DNA of 8,506 nucleotides from an uncultured Bacteroidales bacterium (GTDB lineage Bacteria > Bacteroidota > Bacteroidia > Bacteroidales > WCHB1-69). Location of the stretch: positions 1 to 8,506 of the forward strand of contig CALAVA010000232.1 of assembly GCA_937892025.1 (NCBI GenBank), given 5' to 3'. Below the pieces are notes generated by a model. The model was given only the letters and a program-made list of their open reading frames with translations, was not told the origin of the DNA and searched no databases. This document shows, in pieces, positions 1 to 5,971 of this stretch. Each line of letters starts with the position of its first letter. Position 1 is the first letter of the stretch. Both the position numbers and the translations under genes were made by a program.

Positions 1-2
1 AG

Positions 3-611
3 GGGAATGTTATCAAGGCTGTACCTGTTTCAAATTGCACGCTCACTAGAAAGCAGATTGATAAGATATGCGCTGACATTGAGGTTCAGGCAGGAGCAAA
101 GGCTTATTGGATGAAATGTGATGAGAGTGGAAATATTGCTGGTGGAATTGCTAAGTTTGTAAATGCTGATCCAAAAATTGTTGAGGCTGTTACAAAAAAA
201 CTAAGTCTTACACCTAATTCCCTGGTGGTATTTGGAGCAGGAAAGAAGACTCTTGCGCAGAAGATAGCTGGTGTTGCAGTAAAAATGCTGGGTGCAGAGT
301 GTGAAGGTCATATGGATAGGGAAAGATATGAGTTCTGTTGGATAGTTGACTTCCCGATGTATGAGATAGGAGAGGAATCAGGTCTTCTGGAATTCTGTCA
401 CAATCCTTTCTCAATGCCGCAGGGAGGTATGGATGCGCTGAAGAATCAGAATCCGCTTGATATTCTTGCATATCAGTATGACCTTGTATGTAATGGTGTT
501 GAGCTTTCAAGCGGTGCTGTAAGAAATCACGATCCGGAAATTATGGTGGAAGCATTCAGAATTGTCGGACTTGGCGAGGAAGATGTCAAGAAGAAATTCA
601 AGAAATTATAA
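3..611 (+). CDS. aspS: Aspartyl-tRNA synthetase, fragment (both ends missing)
   Basis: AspRS charges tRNA-Asp with aspartate in the cytoplasm. The frame is open from base 3, so the N-terminus lies outside the window. The first ~70 codons match the GAD insert domain of bacterial AspRS (VIKAVPVSN, then GGIAKFV). They are followed by class II core motifs: FCWIVDFPMYE, the HNPFSMPQGG loop, and CNGVELSSGAVRNHDPEIM. A normal protein continues after VKKKF into a conserved stretch containing GAPPHxG and the motif 3 arginine (GxDR), about 80-90 residues. Here the frame instead ends in KKL and a stop at 609-611, because the sequence changes to recombinase DNA at about 593-602. Without motif 3 the product could not bind ATP properly. 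The HNPFSMPQ/SSGAVRNH variant is the type I associate with alphaproteobacteria and some other lineages, so the source taxon is unresolved. Codon use is much less AT-biased than in the next gene. Confidence 0.93.
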   Translation, partial: GNVIKAVPVSNCTLTRKQIDKICADIEVQAGAKAYWMKCDESGNIAGGIAKFVNADPKIVEAVTKKLSLTPNSLVVFGAGKKTLAQKIAGVAVKMLGAECEGHMDRERYEFCWIVDFPMYEIGEESGLLEFCHNPFSMPQGGMDALKNQNPLDILAYQYDLVCNGVELSSGAVRNHDPEIMVEAFRIVGLGEEDVKKKFKKL

Positions 612-1749
612 AAGAGATAAAGACTATTTATTCTTGCAAAAACTTAAATGTCCTAAATGTCAAAGAATATTAGGTGGTAATGCTACTAGAAAGAAAAATG
701 GAAATGTTTATTACTATTATCAATGTCACGATTGCAAAATATCAATTAAAGAATCTGATATTGAAAAAGAATTTGATAACTTTATAAATGAAATTCAAGA
801 ATATGATGCGATAGTAAATCAAACACTACTTCCAATGATTAAAACAAAATTAGATAATCCAAAAGATAAATTAGTTAAAGAACTTAACGAACAAAAAATA
901 AAGTTTGAAAGAATTAGAAAAGCATATATTAATGGCTCATTTACGATTGAAGAATATGATAGCGAGCGAGAAATTGTTGAAGATGCAATTAATAATTTGG
1001 AGTCAAAAATAAAAGATTGTGATATATGTGAAGAACTAAAATTTACACCAGAAGATATATTAATCAAACGAGATATTGATTATATAAATAAAATAGTTTA
1101 CCCAGAAGAATATGAAGAACATACTTATATGTGGAAAGATTATACAAGAAGTGAAAAATCAGATTTGATAATGAGATATGTTGATAATGTAGAACTAGAA
1201 TATTATGGAAATAAAAAAGTAAGAATTGGTGAAGTTAATTTTAGAGAAAGTATTTGTAAACCTTGTAATGAACTTTATGATGCAGGTTATCTTGATAAAA
1301 CCGATTATGCTCTACTAGGTAATGTAGTAACTAAATTAAGATTTAGTGAATACCTACCAATAGAAAAAGTTAGTGAAATAATATTTACGTTAAGACAATA
1401 TTACAATGTAGGATATTTTGAAGCAACTTACTATTATGATGATAAAGTAATGTTCTTCAATGATTATGAAAATAGAAATATAGTAAGAGTATTCCCAATA
1501 GAAGATTATCAAAAAATGGATAAGATAGATAAACTACAATTAGGAGTTATTTATATTGGTAATGATGAAAAATGTTTATTAGATAATAAAGAAGATGTAT
1601 TTACTACTATACCAGAAAAAACTAATTGTAGGGTTTATGAACTTGATGAAGAAACTAAAAAAAGAAAAGAAGAAATATTAAAAGAAATAGAAAAAATGAA
1701 AGAAGATCTGAATAAGAAATTTAATGATGTTAGTCAAGAACAACGATAG
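595..1749 (+). pseudogene. Large serine recombinase, C-terminal part only (catalytic domain missing)
   Basis: Large serine recombinases integrate and excise mobile elements. A complete one has a resolvase catalytic domain, a recombinase domain, a zinc-ribbon domain and a coiled coil. Only the last two are present. The recognisable protein begins with NSRNYKRDKDYLFLQKLKCPKC, and the zinc-ribbon cysteines lie in CPKC and CHDC, 22 residues apart. A charged helical stretch (codons at about 865-1015) fits the coiled-coil insertion, and a long variable C-terminal region follows. The reading frame is open back to a TTG at 562, but those first codons are aspS DNA read out of frame, so there is no genuine start. 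About 200-300 residues including the catalytic serine are missing, so the product cannot recombine DNA. Codons are strongly A/T-ending, like the relaxase gene downstream. The truncation coincides exactly with the aspS join, which suggests a chimeric assembly or a deletion. Confidence 0.88.
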
Positions 1750-1774
1750 TTGCCCCAAGAAATTCTTGACTAAC
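1729..1774. repeat. 12-bp perfect inverted repeat at the recombinase 3' end (att-like or hairpin)
   Basis: GTTAGTCAAGAA (1729-1740) and TTCTTGACTAAC (1763-1774) are perfect inverted copies 22 bases apart. They overlap the last codons and stop of the recombinase gene. Inside the spacer, CAAC/GTTG (1741-1752) forms a second small stem. No T-run follows, so a standard intrinsic terminator is unlikely. The 46-base span, the inverted arms and the position next to a large serine recombinase gene resemble the size and layout of serine-integrase attP sites, but this is inference only. Confidence 0.6.
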
Positions 1775-2097
1775 AAAAGATAAAAACATAATGGAAAAAC
1801 ATCAAAACAAAAATACTTTTTTGCTTTTGATGTTATCTACATAAAAAAGATTTTTTGCTAACTTTTTTCTAAAAAAAGTTATAACAATCGTGGCAAGTTT
1901 TGTCAGCAATGCTGATGAAATTGGCGATAGATTGTAAAATAAATTATGAAAATAATTGCTTACGAAGTTTGCAATTACTTTGAATAATTTACAAAGATAA
2001 AATAAAAAGCAGTGCTTTGTATTTTATCAAATGACTTATGAAGTTTTACTCCTTATGCTTTAGCATTTGGAGTATTACGAAATAAGGCAAACGGATT
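1750..2097. other. Gene-free region built from successive inverted repeats
   Basis: No convincing coding sequence is seen here. Successive stems include CATCAAAA/TTTTGATG (1800-1832), AACTTTTTT/AAAAAAGTT (1860-1880), and a TCAGCA/TGCTGA stem that extends with G-U pairs to 1894-1924. A long AT-rich stem is centred on AATTGC/GCAATT (about 1932-1995, loop 1960-1970). A nearly perfect 16-bp palindrome follows (1996-2011 with 2013-2028, 15 of 16 matching), then ACTCCttATGCT/AGCATttGGAGT (2048-2073). The motif TTAYGAAR also recurs at 1944, 1960, 2036 and 2075. Possible roles are a single-strand origin used after conjugative transfer, replication or recombination sites, or a structured leader RNA. 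The sequence does not decide between them. Confidence 0.65.
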
Positions 2098-2168
2098 CTA
2101 AGGTGGTAAACCTTAGCCCCCATATTTTGATATAAACAACGTGCAATGTCAAAATATATAGGGGGTTA
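2098..2168 (+). other. oriT: Candidate oriT with MobV-type nick site
   Basis: The region opens with a perfect 7-bp hairpin, CTAAGGT/ACCTTAG (2098-2104 and 2110-2116). This abuts a larger inverted repeat: CCCCCATATTTTGA (2117-2130) pairs with TCAAAATAT-ATA-GGGGG (2149-2165), leaving ATA as a bulge. GTTA follows directly. The right-arm sequence TATAGGGGGTTA matches 10 of 12 positions of the pMV158 nick region TATAGTGTG/TTA, from memory of that published site. In pMV158 the hairpin also carries a bulge next to the nick. The predicted nick is between 2165 and 2166. The position just upstream of a MobV relaxase gene is where the family normally keeps its oriT. The nick position is inferred. Confidence 0.72.
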
Positions 2169-2174
2169 GAGATT

Positions 2175-2202
2175 TTGACGAGCAAAATATACCTTCTATA
2201 TA
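2175..2202 (+). promoter_or_regulatory. Sigma-A-type promoter of the relaxase gene
   Basis: TTGACG (2175-2180) and TATATA (2197-2202) are 16 bases apart and resemble vegetative -35 and -10 boxes. Transcription would start near 2209, upstream of the relaxase Shine-Dalgarno at 2236-2244. The promoter begins only ten bases after the predicted nick, and its -10 lies in the left arm of the hairpin at 2192-2227, so relaxase bound at oriT could block transcription, as reported for MobM of pMV158. Confidence 0.65.
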
Positions 2203-2227
2203 CAAACTACTCTTTTGTATTAGAAGG
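2192..2227. repeat. Hairpin between oriT and the relaxase start
   Basis: CCTTCTATATACAAA (2192-2206) pairs with TTTGTATTAGAAGG (2214-2227) around a seven-base loop, with one internal irregularity. It overlaps the relaxase promoter -10 and ends nine bases before the Shine-Dalgarno AAAGGGGGT (2236-2244). No T-run follows, so it is not a simple terminator. It may be a DNA-level relaxase binding site or part of the oriT. Confidence 0.6.
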
Positions 2228-2252
2228 CTCTATTTAAAGGGGGTAAAAATAT

Positions 2253-3611
2253 ATGGAAGAACAAAAAGAATTAGGTTATTCACTACATTTAAGCAATGAT
2301 AGAAATAAATCTAAAAAAGCAAGAAGAAGTGCAAAAAATACTGAAACAGGAACTACTTCTCTATCTAATAATGCAATACAAAATCATCAACAGCTTTCAA
2401 AAGTTGATAAACATAATTTAAGAAAATATGATGAAGAACAAGAATTAATTTGCACGATTAAAGGAACTTCTTCTGTTGTAGAAGATACTAAAAACTTATA
2501 TTTAGATTTATTTGAAGAATCAAGAATTAAATATAATGAAAAACAAACTAGAAATGATAGAAAAATAGATAATTATTTTAATCATATTTCAAATGATAAT
2601 AAAAGAGATCTTGCTTGTGAAATAATTATTGAACTTGGAGATATGGATTTTTGGTCTGATAAAGATGATAAATTTCAAAAGAAAATGATTGATGTATTTA
2701 AAGAACAAGCTCATGATTTAGAAAATGTTGTTCCTAATTTTAAGATAGCTAATGCTACAATTCATTTTGATGAATCATCACCACATTTACATATTGTTGG
2801 TGTTCCATTTAAAGATGGAATGAAAAATGGTATGGAAAAACAAGTTGGTAAATCTGATGTATTTACAAAAGTTAGTTTAAAAAATATTCAAGATAAAATG
2901 AGAATATATTGTATTAATTCATTCAATAGGATTTATCATTTAAACTACACTCTTAAAGAAAAAGAAGAAGGAAGAAATATTGATATTAATGTTGCTAATA
3001 TGAACGGGTATAAAAAATTCAAAAGAGAACAAGAAAAATATAAAAAGCAACTTAAAGAATTAAATAACAAAGCAGATGAATTGCAAAATAAATCTAATGA
3101 GATAAATGATATTATTAATAGCTTAAAACCAACAATGATGAATAAAAACAACTTCACTATTTCGAGTGTTGATATTGATAAAATTAAAAATTATATAGAA
3201 CAAACAAATGATACTACCTCAAATTTAAGAGATGCAAATTCTATAAATATTATCTTAAAAAAATATGAAGATGATTTAAGAGAACACTCTAACGAAGTTA
3301 GGAATTTAAATAAAAAGATTAAAAATCGTGATGAGAGAATTGAAGAATTAGAAGATGACTTAGGTGATGCCAATGATACTATTGATGAATTAGAAGAAAA
3401 AGTATTTAACTTGGAACAGGCATTAAATTATTTTAGAGAGTTATGGAATAAGTTTATAAAGTTCTTAAAAGATAAGTTCTTCTCTACTGATAAATATGAT
3501 GAATTTATAGAAGAATTACACGAAGAAGAAATTATTGATGATAATGATTTAAATAAAATTCAAAATGAATATGATAGTTATACAAGTAAAGATGATGATT
3601 TAGAAAGATAA
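2253..3611 (+). CDS. mobV: MobV-family relaxase (Mob/Pre plasmid mobilization protein)
   Basis: This relaxase cuts one DNA strand at oriT and pilots it through a helper conjugation system. The 452-residue product has the family motifs in order. Motif I is at residues 53-58 (KHNLRK; H54, N55 and R57 match the HNxR signature). A middle motif lies near residues 108-133 (YFNHISNDNKRDL, then EIIIELGD). The metal-binding motif III is at 170-180, HFDESSPHLH, a full HxDExxPHxH. Residues 255-395 are highly charged and predicted coiled coil, as usual for MobV C-termini. The ATG at 2253 is supported by AAAGGGGGT nine bases upstream. It appears intact. A putative oriT and promoter lie directly upstream and a bidirectional terminator overlaps the stop codon. 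Low G+C and A/T-ending codons match the recombinase fragment. Mobilization would need a type IV secretion system in trans, as none is seen here. Confidence 0.95.
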   Translation: MEEQKELGYSLHLSNDRNKSKKARRSAKNTETGTTSLSNNAIQNHQQLSKVDKHNLRKYDEEQELICTIKGTSSVVEDTKNLYLDLFEESRIKYNEKQTRNDRKIDNYFNHISNDNKRDLACEIIIELGDMDFWSDKDDKFQKKMIDVFKEQAHDLENVVPNFKIANATIHFDESSPHLHIVGVPFKDGMKNGMEKQVGKSDVFTKVSLKNIQDKMRIYCINSFNRIYHLNYTLKEKEEGRNIDINVANMNGYKKFKREQEKYKKQLKELNNKADELQNKSNEINDIINSLKPTMMNKNNFTISSVDIDKIKNYIEQTNDTTSNLRDANSINIILKKYEDDLREHSNEVRNLNKKIKNRDERIEELEDDLGDANDTIDELEEKVFNLEQALNYFRELWNKFIKFLKDKFFSTDKYDEFIEELHEEEIIDDNDLNKIQNEYDSYTSKDDDLER

Positions 3612-3648
3612 AACGAGATATTTGCTATTTGAGCATTTATCTCGTTTT
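3610..3648. terminator. Bidirectional intrinsic terminator between convergent genes
   Basis: AAAACGAGATA (3610-3620) and TATCTCGTTTT (3638-3648) form a perfect 11-bp stem with a 17-base loop. The A-run on one side and T-run on the other allow termination in both directions. It overlaps the relaxase stop codon and ends one base before the stop of the reverse-strand regulator, so it serves both convergent genes. Confidence 0.85.
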
Positions 3649-3649
3649 G

Positions 3650-4099
3650 CTATTTATTAATTTTAGAATCATTGATTCTACCTACTAAATAATCCATAGA
3701 AACATTATAAGTTTTACAAATACTATAAATAGTCATGGTGTTAATTAAGTATCTTCCTACTTCATAATTGCCATAAGTTGATTTAAAAAATCCACAATCA
3801 TCAGCGAGTTGTTGTTGAGATAGTTTAAGTTTAGTTCTTAACTCTTTTAATTTCTTTCCAATTTTATTTTTATCTGTTTTAAAACTACCATATTCAATAT
3901 TTTTTCTAGTAAAGCCACAAATAAAATCTAATGAATAATTATATAGATTACAAAATCTAATTAGTTTAATAAATGGAATTACATCAATAGCATTTTCCCA
4001 TCCAGCAACAGTGCTTTGACTAACACCAAAGACATAACCAAGTTCTTTTTGAGTCATCTCTAGTTCTTCTCTTGCATATTTCAAATTATTACCAATCAT
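3650..4099 (-). CDS. Xre/Cro-type regulator with two helix-turn-helix domains
   Basis: This is a predicted DNA-binding repressor of 149 residues. Two Xre-type HTH domains lie in tandem: residues 4-60 (REELEMTQKELGYVFGVSQS, then TVAGWEN) and 80-139 (RTKLKLSQQQLADDCGFFKS, then TYGNYEVGR). Each ends in the usual SLDFICG or SMDYLVG segment. I take the ATG at 4099 as the start because AGGTGA (4110-4105 on the minus strand) sits five bases upstream. The GTG at 4108 falls inside that Shine-Dalgarno and is unlikely to be used. The gene is divergent from the one at 4224, and the shared intergenic region carries inverted GGGACAA boxes that are candidate operators, so it probably controls both promoters. 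In Tn4451-like elements a small HTH gene accompanies the recombinase and may act in excision, so that role is an alternative. Confidence 0.88.
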   Translation of the reverse strand: MIGNNLKYAREELEMTQKELGYVFGVSQSTVAGWENAIDVIPFIKLIRFCNLYNYSLDFICGFTRKNIEYGSFKTDKNKIGKKLKELRTKLKLSQQQLADDCGFFKSTYGNYEVGRYLINTMTIYSICKTYNVSMDYLVGRINDSKINK

Positions 4100-4116
4100 A
4101 TATATCACCTATATAA

Positions 4117-4159
4117 TTGTCCCATTAATATTTTGAAATATTGCTTTTTATCGGGACAA
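4117..4159. promoter_or_regulatory. Candidate operator of the Xre regulator
   Basis: TTGTCCC (4117-4123) and GGGACAA (4153-4159) are perfect inverted half-sites. Between them lies a second palindrome, AATATTT-TG-AAATATT (4127-4142). The pair lies between the two divergent start codons, with one half-site next to the regulator's translation start and the other at about the -35 position of the forward promoter. This arrangement would suit a dimeric Xre repressor. Binding is inferred from position and symmetry. Confidence 0.5.
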
Positions 4160-4171
4160 CAAGCCAAAATG

Positions 4172-4180
4172 TGATATAAT
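4172..4180 (+). promoter_or_regulatory. Extended -10 promoter for the gene at 4224
   Basis: TGATATAAT contains TG-N-TATAAT, a perfect extended -10 box. No good -35 box is seen at 17 bases, where the GGGACAA half-site lies instead, so the extended -10 probably compensates. The transcript would start about 35 bases before the ATG at 4224, leaving room for the AAAAGGAG ribosome site (4207-4214). Confidence 0.65.
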
Positions 4181-4223
4181 AATAATTAGTAAGTTTAGGT
4201 TTTAAGAAAAGGAGCTAGAATTT

Positions 4224-4841
4224 ATGAAAAAAAATATTAATGCAGTAAATGTTGAAGGACTATCTTCTTCAATATCAAAAACAATGGAAAGAGATTTAAC
4301 AAAAGTACAAGAAGTATTGGATTTAGATTTAAATGATCTAATTGAAATAGTAGATAGGCAACCTGCTGATGATAAAGATAAAATTGTAAGTACTATCATA
4401 AATAAACAATTAGAAAAACTAAAAACAATTACTATGGAACAATTTGATAGCATTAAAAGAGATGTTGATGAGATAACTGATTATCATTCTTGCAGTGATT
4501 ATGACGCTTGCAGGATTCTCGCACTTCTTATTGAAGAACGTTATGGCTTTGATGATTATACACATGTTGAGATAGAGGGAGAATTAACGCTATCCATCTA
4601 TAATAAAGAATATTATGTTGGAGAATATGATTTATTGGAAGAAGAAGCGAAAGAAAGGCTTCTTGATGACAAAGAACTGTGGATAGAGGCTGTTAAAAAT
4701 GACAACACTGAGTTGGGTCTTAAAGACTGGGTTGATGAAGTCCTCAGATATGATGGCTGGGCTTCAGTGTTAAACTCTTATGACGGCAGTTATAACACTC
4801 AAAAAATATTTGGTACTGAATATTGTATTGCAAGAGTTTAG
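4224..4841 (+). CDS. Unknown protein; probable artificial fusion of two unrelated halves
   Basis: I do not recognise the N-terminal half. It starts from a good Gram-positive ribosome site (AAAAGGAG, 4207-4214) and an extended -10 promoter, and is divergent from the Xre gene. In the first ~72 codons every leucine is TTA, CTA or TTG, as in the relaxase gene. From about 4500 CTT and CTC become common, as do GGC, GAC and GAG codons. The C-terminal half (about residue 80 on) is acidic and ends with RYDGWASVLNSYDGSYN and a short EYCIARV tail. A similar DGxGxxLSSYDG...YYIYR ending is one I recall from hypothetical phage proteins. The change of codon style within one ORF coincides with the change from Firmicutes-like to Bacteroidota-like signals, so the ORF is probably a chimera with its join between about 4440 and 4505. 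A genuine single gene cannot be excluded. Confidence 0.6.
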   Translation: MKKNINAVNVEGLSSSISKTMERDLTKVQEVLDLDLNDLIEIVDRQPADDKDKIVSTIINKQLEKLKTITMEQFDSIKRDVDEITDYHSCSDYDACRILALLIEERYGFDDYTHVEIEGELTLSIYNKEYYVGEYDLLEEEAKERLLDDKELWIEAVKNDNTELGLKDWVDEVLRYDGWASVLNSYDGSYNTQKIFGTEYCIARV

Positions 4842-4847
4842 GTTTAT

Positions 4848-4879
4848 AAGGCTCTCAAATAAATGAGAGCCCTTTTTTT
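4848..4879 (+). terminator. Intrinsic terminator
   Basis: GGCTCTCA (4850-4857) pairs with TGAGAGCC (4864-4871) around a six-base loop, followed by seven Ts (4873-4879). This is a textbook rho-independent terminator seven bases after the stop codon at 4841. It separates the fused ORF from the following genes, so the gene at 4910 needs its own promoter or readthrough. Confidence 0.9.
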
Positions 4880-4909
4880 AAAAAAAATAACATGTTAAAT
4901 ATTAACACT

Positions 4910-5410
4910 ATGGGAGCATGGAATTATCGTCCTTCTGAAAGGATTTGCACATTAGGTTATAAGAATGAAGGTTACTATCCTTCTGATGATGAAGTCAATG
5001 ACTTCAGGGCATGGCATGATTATCTTGATGATGAAGATTTGACTTATGACAATATAGTCAATCTCTTAATAGATGAGGAATATGAGATAGCAAAAGAATG
5101 CTATAAAGATGTAAAATTTCTGATTGACGAGGAGAATTTTACATACTATGATGTGTTCTTGGAACAAGGATATTATGACGGATTTTATATTAATATAGAC
5201 ATCCACCAGTATCCTAAGGGTTATAGTCAGAAACTTGAGATGCAGAAAGAGCTGACTAAGATTAAGAATATTCTGACACAGTCTATCAATGACCATTTGA
5301 TGGTAGTATGTGTACCTCATTGGTGTACTACATGGTATAACCAAAAGGAATCTCTTGATATTGTGAATAATAATATTAAAAAAGAACGTGAACTTATTAA
5401 AACACTTTAA
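4910..5410 (+). CDS. Acidic unknown protein, phage-type
   Basis: This 166-residue protein starts at MGAWNYRPSER. An in-frame ATG at 4892 would add six residues, but MGAWNY is a start I associate with phage proteins and the upstream codons add little. The first half is rich in Asp, Glu and Tyr. The second half carries GYYDGFYINIDIHQYPKGY, then a helical EMQKELTKIKNIL, then VCVPHWCTTWYNQKESLDIV. The WCTTWY motif recurs, in my memory, in hypothetical proteins of Bacteroidales phages and conjugative elements. I have no database result to support this and no function is known to me. The two cysteines and histidine of that region could bind metal. It is followed two bases later by the gene at 5413, so the pair is probably co-transcribed. 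No Shine-Dalgarno is visible. Confidence 0.75.
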   Translation: MGAWNYRPSERICTLGYKNEGYYPSDDEVNDFRAWHDYLDDEDLTYDNIVNLLIDEEYEIAKECYKDVKFLIDEENFTYYDVFLEQGYYDGFYINIDIHQYPKGYSQKLEMQKELTKIKNILTQSINDHLMVVCVPHWCTTWYNQKESLDIVNNNIKKERELIKTL

Positions 5411-5412
5411 TT

Positions 5413-5829
5413 ATGAAAAGCTATTTGAATTACAACAGAGTATATAATTATCTCATTGACCTTTGTAATGACGCATTAGATGAGATGGGTGACCTGCATG
5501 ACAATTATGATGATTACGTAGAGGAGTATGCCGCTGCAAGTGCTGAAAGCATAATCGCTGATATGGATAGATACATTCATCAACCTGATAAGACAATCTT
5601 GGGAAACTTCAACAAGATTGACAGAGATTGGAACAGTAAGCATGAGCAGAGTTTTGATGATATGGTTAAGTCAGTAGATAATGAAACTATATCTGAGCAA
5701 GAACTTGATTATGTGCAAGAATGGTGCTTTGATTGGTTTTTAGACACCTTCGGCACTTTTGGACTTAAATACAACTTTGAAAGCTCTATTAGCGAAAATG
5801 AAATGGAATATGAATATGAAGAAATTTGA
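5413..5829 (+). CDS. Highly acidic unknown protein
   Basis: A 138-residue protein that I do not recognise. It begins MKSYLNYNRVYNYLIDLCND, is dominated by helices rich in Asp, Glu and aromatic residues, and ends in an acidic tail (ENEMEYEYEEI). By my count there are about 34 acidic and 10 basic residues, giving a strong net negative charge. No signal peptide or membrane segment is seen. It starts two bases after the stop of the previous gene, which indicates a translational unit with it. Strong acidity in a small phage-type protein is compatible with DNA mimicry or antirestriction, but equally with a structural or unknown role. There is no motif evidence to decide. Confidence 0.75.
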   Translation: MKSYLNYNRVYNYLIDLCNDALDEMGDLHDNYDDYVEEYAAASAESIIADMDRYIHQPDKTILGNFNKIDRDWNSKHEQSFDDMVKSVDNETISEQELDYVQEWCFDWFLDTFGTFGLKYNFESSISENEMEYEYEEI

Positions 5830-5857
5830 ATAACTTAAAAAACAAATATTATGATAC

Positions 5858-5950
5858 TTGGATTTGCTTGCAAAACTGAATCCAAATTATTACAATCTTA
5901 TTGACATAGAAGAATCATTAAAAGATTTTAAAAAGAAAATGACACTTTAA
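5858..5950 (+). CDS. Small unknown ORF, possibly frameshifted remnant
   Basis: A short protein-like frame reads LDLLAKLNPNYYNLIDIEES and continues about ten residues to a stop at 5948-5950. A TGA stands in frame at 5852-5854. The only in-frame start is the TTG at 5858, unusual for this block, where other genes use ATG. One base out of frame, an ATG lies at 5851 behind a typical leader (AAAAAACAAATATT). Removing one base would give an ATG-started protein of about 32 residues. This suggests a single-base insertion, an assembly error or a decayed gene. The amino-acid composition looks like a real C-terminus. Confidence 0.4.
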   Translation: MDLLAKLNPNYYNLIDIEESLKDFKKKMTL

Positions 5951-5971
5951 ACCAATTTATAAACTACGACA

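Noticed and set aside
562..594. TTG at 562 as a genuine start for the recombinase.
   Set aside because: These codons are aspS DNA read in another frame, no ribosome site fits, and the recombinase would begin just before its zinc ribbon.
1860..1880. AACTTTTTT/AAAAAAGTT stem as an intrinsic terminator for the recombinase gene.
   Set aside because: The stem is almost pure A-T, too weak for a typical terminator, and lies over 100 bases after the stop codon.
4450..4841. Acidic C-terminal half as an ArdA-type antirestriction protein.
   Set aside because: I see no ArdA sequence motifs; acidity and size alone are insufficient.
4910..4960. MGAWNY start as a DUF4259 protein (MGxWGxGPFxNDxAxDW).
   Set aside because: Only the first four residues agree; the following GPFxNDxAxDW signature is absent.
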